Shown here piece after piece: positions 1 through 9,929 of a DNA stretch of 64,000 nucleotides. Position numbers and translations under genes: made by a program. Numbering within the stretch: position 1 is the first letter of the stretch; each line of letters opens with the position of its first letter. Below the pieces are notes generated by a model that made no database searches, was not told the origin of the DNA, and was given only the letters and a program-made list of their open reading frames with translations. This DNA is from Panagrolaimus kolymaensis (Eukaryota; Nematoda; Chromadorea; Rhabditida; Panagrolaimidae), in the NCBI GenBank assembly GCA_028622995.1, contig JAJQJQ010000021.1, positions 3,224,001 to 3,288,000 of the forward strand, written 5' to 3'.

Positions 1-56
1 TTTTTTATTGTTTTATAATTCATTAGTTAGTAGTGGAAGTATAAAAAAATTTGACG

Positions 57-705
57 ATGAAAAGTTTCTTGATTTTTGCGTTTTTATTTATAAATTTTGA
101 AAATGGATTAGCTTGTATGGCAGTTAGAGGTGGCGGAGGAGGAGATATCACAACGATACCTCCATGTGCATTGGCTGCAGATAATGCTGGAATTTTCTTG
201 GCCACTGGTGCTAATTTAGTTGATAATGTTTATGGAATGGTTCCCGCTACTGGTATATATTTTTAATTTGGAATCTTTGATTTAAAATATTCATTTTTAA
301 GGCACTTGCACTACTTGCGCTAATGGAGCTGATACTTATTATCCACCTGCCGCGACAGCTGTTCCCCATGCTACTGATCCTCAAGAAGCTGCCGGATCTT
401 TGACTGTTACTTCATGCCCAAATATGTGTGTCTGTGATGCTGCTGGAATTTGCTACACTCGAAATACAGATGACACTGTCGTTACTCTCTGGCCTTATTG
501 CACTGGCGGCACTTGTGCTATGTATGCATATTTGACTGGTGCATTAGATACTGATGGCTTAGTTCCTGTTGGTGGAACTACTCCAACCTTTACTGCTGGT
601 GCTCAAACTGACCCAGTAACATTCGATGCTCTACCTGTAACAGATGCAAGTTATCCAAAAATTGCAAGTGCTGGTTGCAATGGTTGTCCTATTACAACAT
701 GTTAG
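57..705 (+). CDS. Secreted Cys-rich protein, family member 1 (no Thr domain)
   Basis: Two exons, 57-252 and 302-705, joined in phase 1 (G|GC); about 199 residues. A start at 57 gives a signal peptide (MKSFLIFAFLF...) followed by CMAVRGGGGGD. The mature part is Cys-rich: CTTC, CPNMCVCD, C-tyr, WPYC..GTC and a closing CNGCPITTC. It is clearly paralogous to the next two genes: same intron position and phase, same GGTTPTFTAGAQ and DPVTFD segments. Unlike them it lacks the Thr-rich linker after the Gly run. I do not recognise a named domain; the layout is generally like other nematode secreted Cys-rich families. The promoter lies mostly outside the window. Confidence 0.85.
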
Positions 706-1290
706 TAGAAAATTTGTTTTCTAAAAATGAATAATAATATTATAACTTTATTAAATTTTATTATAAATAATAAAAATTTATTTAACTATTTGCAAAGCTT
801 AGCTCTTCCCCCATAATTTTTTTTGTTATGACGATGCAAAAATGAAAAACAAGACAAATTTTTAAAAAATCAGATGAAAAATTAGAGAATTTTCATACAA
901 AGAACTTTTTTTTCCTTCAGATGTTTCTTATTGCAAGAATTCTAAATTTACTGTATCATTTTCTGCGGCACACTTTCTTTTAAAAAAACTGAACAAAACA
1001 ATACTTTATTGATTATTAGTTAAATCCAGAGAACGGAGGAAGAAGATTCAAGTGATTTGATTAAAATACAAAAAAAAGAAAAGAAGAAAGATATCGAAGG
1101 ATTTTATCCTTGATTCGTATTTTTTTTTTACAAATTCTAATCAACAAACACTATCCAATGAAAAGATGGAATGACCCGATTGAATGAAAATCACACACAA
1201 TTCATTGAACATTTTTGTGTGTGGGCTATCATTTATTTTTCCTTATTTTTTTCTTATCAGTATTAGATAAATTTTTTCATCCATTTTGAA
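706..1290. other. Intergenic, AT-rich
   Basis: No coding signal seen. An acceptor-like TTCTTATCAG ends at 1260, 30 bases before the next start codon, and may be a trans-splice site. Confidence 0.5.
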
Positions 1291-2529
1291 ATGATTAAAA
1301 GAAAGTCTCTAATATTTATAAATTTTATTATTTTATTATTTAATTTAAAAGTATCATTATGTTGTATAGCTATGACAGGAAGGGGTGGAGGAGATATACC
1401 AGTGACAACTACTCCAGCACCAATTACGACTACTCCAGCATTAATTACGACTACCCCTGCGATAGTGCTTACAACCACAACCACTCCAGCACTTACAACT
1501 ACCACAACGGCAGGATTGACGACCTCAACTACAACGGGACCATCCACAACTACCACAACACTTTTATCTACAACCACAACAACGCCATTAAGTACAACAA
1601 CCACGACTCCATTAACAACTACAACCACGACTCCGTTAACAACTACAACCACGACTCCATTGACTACCACAACCACAACTCCATTAACGACAACAAGTAC
1701 AACCACAACAACTACATCAACAACAACAACAACATCGACCACAAGCACCACCACGACAACTTTATGTCCAGATGCCATGGGAAAAGCAAGTATATTTATT
1801 GCTCCAGATGTTAGTATTATTGGTGGTTTTTATGGATTTAAGGAACCAACAAGTAAGGCTTTTTACGCTGTTACCTTTTTTGATTTAACGGAAAGCTAAA
1901 GGAAATTTTTATACTCATTTATTTGATTTTTTTTAAACTTCTGCATTTTGTTTATTTTTTAAAGCGAAATCCACTTATTCTGAATTTTGGATTTTTTATA
2001 TAAAAAAGGCGCTGGAAATTATGGGGAAAAAATCACTTGCAGTTGGGAAAATGTTGTTTAGTGAAAGCACTGTCTAAAATTTGATATTCATTTCTTAAAA
2101 TGCATCTACTAATAATTTTATAATATTTTATAAATACTCCTTTTTTTAGTTTGCAATGGATTAAATTATTATGAACCCTCACCTGAAGAGATTACGTTTG
2201 GTGAAGGTGGACTTGGTGCCATAGATAAGGGAACTGATGATGCACCTAATTGTGTTAATTTATGCATTTGTGATGCCACAGGTGAATGCTTTCAACCAAG
2301 TCCCATGGGCACTCAAGATCCTGCAATTGATTTATATCCATATTGTGATATGGGTACAGGTGAATGCTTTGTTGCTGTAATGCTTAATAGTCAAGGTGAA
2401 CTCATCAGCACTACCAACCCTGCAAATATATATTCTTCTGATGACCAAGCGTTCGAAACAATGATCACTTCACCTGCATTTTTACATGCTACCCAAGTAG
2501 GATGCAGTGGATGTCCTGTTATGATGTAG
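1291..2529 (+). CDS. Secreted Thr-rich (mucin-like) Cys protein, family member 2
   Basis: Exons 1291-1852 and 2150-2529, phase 1 (A|TT), about 313 residues. Signal peptide (MIKRKSLIFINFIILLF...), then CCIAMTGRGGGDI, then about 110 residues of Thr/Pro repeats, then a Cys-rich C-terminal half (CVNLCICD, ECF, YPYC..GECF, CSGCP). The Thr tract would be a dense O-glycosylation region. The gene is a paralogue of its neighbours but more divergent: the CxxC at the start of exon 2 is reduced to a single Cys (ICNGLNYY), the GGTTPTFTAG segment is lost, and the last Cys is missing (ends CPVMM). The 297-bp intron is longer than in the sister genes. The long Val-rich open frame on the other strand is only the complement of the Thr repeats. 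Confidence 0.85.
1585..1704 (+). repeat. 24-bp coding minisatellite (PLTTTTTT unit)
   Basis: Five tandem 24-bp units starting at 1585, 1609, 1633, 1657 and 1681, each beginning CCATTA or a one-to-two-base variant. Each encodes Pro-Leu/Ser followed by Thr. It lies inside exon 1 of the second secreted paralogue and explains most of its extra length. Confidence 0.9.
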
Positions 2530-3504
2530 ACTGGTTGCTTTAAAAATGAATGAATTTTAATAATTAATAATAATAAATAAATAATAATTAAGTTTTTTTA
2601 AAATAAGAACTTGTTTTTGTTAAGTTTCTGCTTTCAGCGACAACATGGAAAATAAAAGTCAATTTTCGAACAAATCAAAGGCACAAAAAAGCAAAAGATC
2701 ATAGAGATTAAAAAAATAAAAATAAAAAAGTAGTTACAATGATAGATAATAAAAAAATTATAAAAAAAGTCGAGTTTTAAAATACATTTTTTATGATATA
2801 TTTCCTTTCTTCTTTCGAAGAATTTTGCTTTATCTTCGTATTTTTTTTCCTACATTCCTCAACGACGAAGTCCAAAAAAATCCAAGCTGGTCATTTATCC
2901 AATTCAAAAGTTTACAATATTCTGATTCCATATTTTTTTGTTTGTTGAAAGTCATTAAACCAAATTTTTTAAAGCTTTTGATACAAAGATTTTTTGTTGT
3001 TCCAATAATTGTAACACAAAAACACTTTTAAAATATTCAGAAAAAATATATGAAACATTACTTTGATTTTAACATTATCAAAGTATCGAGTTAGTTTTAA
3101 TGAAAAAACTAGAATCAGCAATAAGCCTTTATTTTGTTATCATACTTTTCATTCAATAAAAATGCAACAGAAAAAGAAAAGTTTAAAAAGAACGTTAACT
3201 TTGTTTTGAAAATAAAGTGATAGGTGACAAGTTGACGATAGTAAGAGAAATGTGTCAAACTAAAATGATTATAAGAACCGTTAACAAAAAAAAAATTTAC
3301 GTAGGATGCGAATGGATGTTATTTTTATTAAATGGTTATCTCACCTATTTTCATATGGTTTTTTTATAGGTAGTTTTTTTAATGACCTTATTTTAATTTA
3401 AACAAAAAATGTCTAAAAAGGTTGGCTCTTTTTTTGATAACAAAAAATATTATCCATCTTTTTTAAATTTTAATATATTTTCAGTTTTATTTAGTTTAAA
3501 AAGA
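2530..3504. other. Intergenic, AT-rich
   Basis: No gene seen. The short open frames are low-complexity (Phe/Ile/Lys) and unsupported. The sequence AATATATTTTCAG ending at 3484 is a strong acceptor-like site 20 bases upstream of the next start codon. Confidence 0.5.
3473..3484 (+). promoter_or_regulatory. Probable trans-splice acceptor for third paralogue
   Basis: The motif TATATTTTCAG matches the nematode 3' splice consensus, has no paired coding exon upstream, and lies 20 bases before the ATG at 3505. It supports 3505 over the upstream in-frame ATG at 3409, which would bury the signal peptide behind 32 residues. Confidence 0.5.
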
Positions 3505-4363
3505 ATGATATATTTTTTGATATTTTTTCTAACTTTTGAAGATTCATTCGCTTGTATGGCAATGAGAGGTGGTGGTGGAGGTGATATACCTATTTTTACA
3601 ACCACAACTCCACCAATTACGACTACGTTAGCACCTACTACAATATCAACAACAACGGCTCTTACATCAACCACAACACCTTTAATTACAACAACGACAA
3701 CCCCATTAACAACTACAAGTACAACCACAACAACTACATCAACCACTACGACAACTTCGACCACAACGACGACATCATTTATATGTTCCATTCCTCCCTT
3801 AACAATGCCACCGTGTCCAATGGCTGCTATTAATCCAAGTGTTTTTCTTACAAGCGATGTTAATTTGTTAGATGCTCCTTATGGAATGGTTTCTCCAATA
3901 GGTAAAATAAAATATTTTTAAAATAACTTAGCTTAAACTGAAATTAAAGTTAAATAATATAGGGAATTGTGAAAGCTGTGCTATAGGAAGCGAAAATTAT
4001 TACCAATCTGCAATAAATGAACGTCCTCAGTTTAGTGGAGAAGGTATTGGATCTTTAAATGCCGAATCATGTCCTAATTTGTTTGTGTGTGATACTTCTG
4101 GCACATGCTATAATCGAAACTCTGATGATCTTATTGTCGCGTTATGGCCTTATTGCATCCCCGGTGGAACATGCGCTGTATATGCCGTTTTATCAGGCAA
4201 TGTTGATAGTGATGGCTTAGTACCTATTGGTGGAACAACTCCGACATTTACTGCTGGGGCTCAAATTGATCCTGTAACATTCGATAATAAACCTGTAACC
4301 GATCCAAGTTATCCTAAAATTACAAGGGTTAGTTGTAGTGGATGCCCAACAGAAACGTGTTAA
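3505..4363 (+). CDS. Secreted Thr-rich Cys protein, family member 3
   Basis: Exons 3505-3901 and 3963-4363, phase 1 (G|GG), about 265 residues. The start at 3505 gives the signal peptide MIYFLIFFLTFEDSFA, then CMAMRGGGGGD, as in member 1; an ATG at 3409 is in frame but less likely. A Thr/Ser-rich linker of about 60 residues follows, then CSIPPLTMPPC, ESC, CPNLFVCD, WPYC..GTC and CSGCPTETC. It is closest to member 1 in the Cys-rich half and shares the Thr linker with member 2. A 29-base stretch of the linker DNA is identical to member 2, which suggests recent duplication or gene conversion. Confidence 0.85.
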
Positions 4364-4585
4364 AAATGAGAAAATTAAATTTCTAATAATAATTAACTAT
4401 AATTAGTAAAAACGTTTTTATTTTAACTTATAATGGATGTCATGGATACAATTAAAAAACAATTTTTTATTTTGATATATTAATATTTGATAAGAATGAC
4501 GATAATAAATAATATACACACTTAAAAAAAGTTTAAAAAGGCGTTAAAAACAATATTTACATCAAAATTTACTAAAATATCCGTT

Positions 4586-7178
4586 TTAACGAATTTGATG
4601 TCCATAAACATCGTAATCATAAATGGATTTAGAATGTTCTGAATCCCAATCCCTTAAAAATACATCTCTAATATCGCTAACAGCTTGAGAATTTTGTGAT
4701 GAATCTGCTCCTTGTATAGCCATGGAAATTCCAGCGGTATCAATAAAATAATCTCCTGACCAATTTGATGTTGTTATAAATGCAATATTATCCGTGACCA
4801 TATATTTTGCATGATTGACTCGAGAATATGGAACCGTAATATTATAATCGGGGACATTAAAAAGTTTAACTTCTATTGATCCACCATCAGTGAGAGAAGC
4901 ATTCATATATTGGAGAGAATAAAGATAACTATAAAATTCTGTCCATGTATGATTCCATCGTGACATCATTAATCGAACATGAACTTTTCGTTCAAATGCT
5001 GCCCGTCGAAATGCGTCATCGATGTTAGGCCAATATTTATTTGAGCTTCCATAAAGGGTTCTAGGAGCATAATCCATTACAGCAACATAAACAAATTCTT
5101 TTGAATTATCTATTATTTTAACCAAAGCATCGATATCATTATCTCTTCCATTTGGCCGAAATTCGGGTGGTGAAACACTGAAAGAAACTAGCGATTGTGC
5201 ATCATTTAATTTTACATATTGAGGATTTTCTAAATTAAAGTTTGTTTCTAAATCTCTTGGCCATGTCGATGGAATTTGTGCATTGGGAATCCCCATCTTC
5301 CAATAAACTTGAAAGATTTTATCTATGTCCGATGCCAAACATGGACAATCAAAAACTGCTGCACCAAATTCTTTTACCTAAAAAATAAGACGATTTTTGA
5401 TAACTAATAAAATTGCTAAAAAGCAATAAAAATAGGGTAAAAGTGTTGTTTGATGTTTGATAACAAGAAAAGTTCAGGAACATCAAAAATAAAGAGTTAT
5501 TACAATTTTTATGGCTTTCTTGTCTTGATCGATAAAGAAAAAGTGAAAAAACAAAAGACAAATCGATGGTTTCCTAATTTATTTTACTGCAAAATGATGG
5601 ATTTCGAAAGCCTCTCACATTTTTTATATTTGAAAGGAGAGAGTTAGAAAAAAATATAAATTAACAAACCTGAGTTAAAGATCTCCAATCGAAATTAGCT
5701 GAACCAACATAAAAATGTTTTCCATCGACGATAATTGTTTTGGTATGTAAAACGCCACCACCAAACCAATGATTAAAATTTAAGCTTCGAACTTGGGCTA
5801 ATCCAGCTGATTCCAAATATGCTGTTTCTGCATAACCTCCAACTGCAGCATTTTGTGCAATTTTTATTTCAACTCCACGTTTACCTGCTTCAGTTAAAGC
5901 ATTTAAAAAATCCAAGCCCTAAAAGAATAGTATTTTTTGATTATTTGTGGAGATTAGTAAAAGCCACTCACAGGTTGAACAGATGGATCATAAGTATGAT
6001 AATCATCTCCAGTATCATTATAATTTAAACTCCAATAATATGATCCAATATGAATGGTTTGATTTGCTTTTGACATTAATTCCATCCATGCTGATGCGGT
6101 TGTATTATTTTTTTACTGCTTGGATTAAATTTTAATCCCCATGGAATGCTTTCAACTAATCGGAAGCTAAAATTAACAATGTTTAAACATCCGTAAGATA
6201 CATCATTAAACAAGGTTTGAATGAATTCCAATTAAAGCAAAAAAATTTAATCCTTTTATCAAACAATTTTTTTAGTTGTTGCAAGAATGATGTTGCTGCT
6301 GCTGTTAAAGACTTACTCGCAAGAAGCTGAACATGTGGTGGAAGAATAGGGCGGTGGCTGCGATACTGTATTATTGTCGTTTGTTTTAGTTGGAATATTT
6401 GCATTTGGTTCGGATGATTTGGATTCATTTGGTTTTACACCAATGTAATAAGCCTAAAAGTTTTCAAAATTAAGCCTTGTCAAAAAAATGAAAAGTTTAA
6501 AAGCCAATCGAAGTTTTTCCATCATTATAAAATTATACAAAAACTAATAAAGGAAAAAAAGAAGTGGGCCCAGATGGTAAAAATAATCCATTAAGTTTTT
6601 AGTTTTTTTGTTTTTAACCAATAAATTAAATATTGGCTTTTTTACTTGAATTTCTTTAAAGCTTTATCTTACACTGTAAATCTTAAAATTTCACAAAAAA
6701 TTGTCTAATGGCCGAATTGGATATCACTAAATAAGCATCAATGTTTTCGAAGTCAATTAAAAAATTCAAGCTTTGGTTTTTTCTGAGTTTTGGATAATCT
6801 CATAAGATTTTTTAAAAGATACTGCGATGCACTTTAAAATATTTTTTTATTGAAAGTTGATACCTTAATTATTTATTAATAGCAACAACTAAATCAAAAT
6901 CATTTCTCAGTTTGTCTTCTTCAAAGCCTCGATAGCAAAAAAAAATTATTTTTTATCGTTGCGGTTTTTGTAGGCGTAAGAATAAAAGACAAGAAAAGCC
7001 ATAAAGCAAAACTTCTCATTCATTTATCTATTTTTTTTTGTGTGGAATTAAATTAGGAAATACTCTTCAATGAAATAATAAAAAATATACTTACACCAAC
7101 CCAAATTGCTGAAGTAAATATAGCGGTTATTCCAACAACCAAAAGTGGCACATATTTAGCATATTTTGATTTACCCAT
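4586..7178 (-). CDS. PLD3/PLD4-type phospholipase D (frameshifted)
   Basis: Five exons on the minus strand: 7178-7095, 6453-6317, 6166-5972, 5918-5670, 5377-4586. The N terminus ([16 protein letters not shown]...) is a signal-anchor helix as in PLD3/4, with the bulk predicted lumenal. Exon 2 ends TCSASCE; exon 3 starts with the family motif [10 protein letters not shown]. First HKD motif [17 protein letters not shown] is in exon 4; the second, [19 protein letters not shown], in exon 5. Both catalytic motifs are intact. Exon 3 carries a run of seven A (seven T on the + strand, 6108-6114) that breaks the frame: upstream it reads LKFNPSSK, downstream [11 protein letters not shown] in another frame, and all splice phases agree only if the run differs by one or two bases. 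PLD3/4 members are endolysosomal 5' exonucleases or phospholipases; the substrate here is unknown. Confidence 0.88.
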
Positions 7179-8206
7179 ATTTCATTTACTAAAATAAATA
7201 TTTACTTAACATTTTCACAGAAATTATAAAATATTTTGCTTAAAAGAGAATTACACAAGTTTTAACAGATTTAAAAGGCATGCGATTAAAAAAAGCGGTA
7301 ACAATGGAAAAAGGAAAAAAATGATTTATGGAAGCAAAAAATAATCATTTTGGCGGTGATGCTTCTGAATATTTAGGAAAAATTTGATAAGAACTAACAA
7401 CATGTGCCTTTGTCATTTTAAAGAAAGTAGAAGAAAAAAATGTAAGATTGCAAAAAAATCTCTTCAACGATGGAAAGAACAACTAAAATGATTATTGCTG
7501 ATCAGGGAAAGAAAAAAAAGGTGTCGAAGAGCATTGCTGCTGTAATAAAGTTGACAAGCAAATTAATGTTTTAATGTGAAAAATAAGGTAAAGAAAACGG
7601 ATATAAACATTCGTAGTCCAAAATTGATTGGGTACAAAGGAGTTAGTTAGTGGTTCAATTGATTTTTCAACAACAAAAAAAAGCTATTTGGAGATTTATC
7701 TGATACGAAAGGCTAAGATAACAAATTTCTAAAAATTTGATTAAAGACAATAGTGAACAAGGAAAGGAGAATAAGCATACAGCAATTAAGAATATTTTTT
7801 ATTGATACATATTTGCAATAACTAAAAAACTAATTTTTATAATTTTTTTTGAATCATATTCATCTTCTTTTTTTTAGGAATTCAAACTATATCATTTGGC
7901 GGAAAAGACATTTTTTGCAACCTATATGCCAATTAACTGGAACTCTGCCAAATGATCAGAGTTCATTTTCACTAACATTGTTATCGAAGAAGAACCGTGT
8001 TTACCAACTTTTTATTATTATTTTTTTCATTGCTTACAGCTTACGAGCTTGAAGATTGCTAAATAAAAACTGAAATCAAAGTTTAACTTATTCGCATAAT
8101 TTTTCTTTAAATTTATATATTGTATGAACGTTGCATTTCAAAAATCATTTTCTTTTTCGTCAATTATTTTCTTAATAATCACGTGAGTTCAGCCTTTTCT
8201 CGAAAA
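7179..8206. other. Divergent intergenic region between PLD and sirtuin genes
   Basis: About 1 kb between head-to-head genes, presumably holding both promoters. No coding exon could be supported; the open frame at 7849-8052 has no recognisable content. Confidence 0.5.
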
Positions 8207-9814
8207 ATGTCATCATCAGACCCATCAAAGCCTCCATCAACCCAACCATCAATAGCCAAAACTGATTCTTCTTCACCACCCGAAAAAAGCAAGGACGAAC
8301 CTTCATCTTCTTCAAAGCCTGAAACCTCCACAACTAATCCGCCACCAACGAATTTGCCAAATTTATATGATCGATTTGTAACAAGTTTCGAAAAGGCTCT
8401 TTCACAAGCTGAAAAAGAAGACGGAGAGAAAAAACCTGGTTAGTGCACTTTTATTTTTCTTTCAAAAATTTTCTTAGTTGTTTTTGTTTTTCTAAATCTT
8501 TAAACATTTAAATTTATCGATGTTTAAAATTTTAAAAACAACTGTTAAAACTTTATTTATAAATCCTTCACCAAAAACATATGGTTTGATTTGTGTATTT
8601 TTTGGAAGTATTTTATTTAACTCTAATGATTTAGAAGGCGGATTGAATGCTTTTTCCCTCGAAGGAATTGCCGAATATATTCAAAAATATAAACCTAAAA
8701 ATGTGATATTTCTTGTTGGAGCTGGAATTTCAACTTCCGCTGGTATTCCAGATTTTCGAACTCCTGGTTTGTCAAATTTTTTATTTGCTTGAACTTATTC
8801 TTTGCATTGTTAGGAACTGGCCTTTATGATAATCTTAAGAAATACAAACTCAGCTGCCCAGAAGATATTTTCAGTATTCAATTATTTCGAAAAGATCCTG
8901 TTCCATTCTTTGATTTAGCCAAAAGATTATTCCTTAGTGATGTCAAAGTTGGTTTACATTAATTAACTCATCGATGAAACAAAATTATAAAAGCACCAAA
9001 TTTTAGCCAACACTTGCCCATTATTTTATGCGATTAATGGTTGAGAAAGGACATGTTCGAAGAATTTACACACAAAACATAGATATCCTAGAATATTTAT
9101 CAGGAACACCTGCAGATAAAATAGTCACAGCTCATGGTTCTCATTACACTAGCACGTGTATGAATCCTAAATGTAAAGCTACCTATGACCAAGAATGGTT
9201 TGCAAGTATGACTTTTTTGAGTCACTATCAAATATTCATGTACCCGTTTTAGACCATCTCCGATTCTCAAAGGAACTCGTAGCTTATTGTAATAAATGTA
9301 AAAAAGGAGTCGTGAAACCCGATATTGTCTTTTTTGGTGAAAATTTACCACCGCGTTTCCATCAACATGTAACTCAAGTAAGCATTTGATGCTTTTCTTG
9401 ACACATGTTTTAATGCTTGCTATCTTTAAGGATTTCGAAGCTTGTGATTTATTAATTATTATGGGAACTTCTTTAGTCGTTTATCCTGTTGCTGGTTTGG
9501 TTGATGCAGTAAAATCGCATATTCCCCGATTATTAATCAATTTAGAACCTGTTGGAAAGAGTGTCTTACAATATCATAGAAAATCATCAAACAAAAGGTT
9601 GGGTTTCTTCAAGACTCATCATAGATACCATTAACTTTAACTCTAATTTTTTAGAGACGTTTTCTTTGAAGGATCAGCAGATGATGGAGTTTCCAAATTA
9701 GCTGAAGCACTTGGGTGGAAGCCCGAACTCGATCAAATGAAAAACCATGAATGGAAGAAACTCGAAGAAGAATTTAAACAAATCAAAGATAAGATGGCTA
9801 CTAAAAAAGATTAA
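8207..9814 (+). CDS. SIRT2-type NAD-dependent deacetylase
   Basis: Seven exons: 8207-8438, 8635-8766, 8814-8947, 9007-9205, 9253-9377, 9431-9597, 9655-9814; all phases agree and the product is about 382 residues. The N-terminal 65 residues are Ser/Pro-rich. The sirtuin core has [14 protein letters not shown] (NAD binding), TQNID, HGSHYTS (catalytic His), a zinc site CxxxxC..CxxC (CMNPKC, CNKC), KPDIVFFGE and MGTSL. The sequence follows human SIRT2 along its length (TGLYDNL, EDIF, HYFMRL, LGWK near the end). The usual TQNIDTLE or GLE reads DILE here. It would deacetylate tubulin or other lysines if the family role holds. A second possible start at 8520 reads in frame into exon 2 and offers a different N terminus. 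Confidence 0.93.
8469..8634 (+). other. Possible alternative first exon of the sirtuin
   Basis: The frame opened by the ATG at 8520 runs uninterrupted across the exon-2 acceptor at 8634 into the sirtuin core. It adds about 39 residues beginning [13 protein letters not shown], basic and amphipathic, then a hydrophobic stretch ([13 protein letters not shown]). TTTTCTTAG ending at 8477 could be its trans-splice acceptor. This resembles a mitochondrial presequence, but the sequence alone cannot show it is used. Confidence 0.35.
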
Positions 9815-9929
9815 CTGAAATTTTATAAAAATAATATTTATTCGCTTTTTTCGAATAGTCAATAACTGATATTAATAATATATTATTCGTAATTGTCCAA
9901 AACTTGGCAATAAAATTTTTATACAAGGC

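Noticed and set aside
1263..1778. Minus-strand open frame of Val repeats
   Set aside because: Exact complement of the Thr codons in the secreted protein; no independent support. The same applies to 3450-3791.
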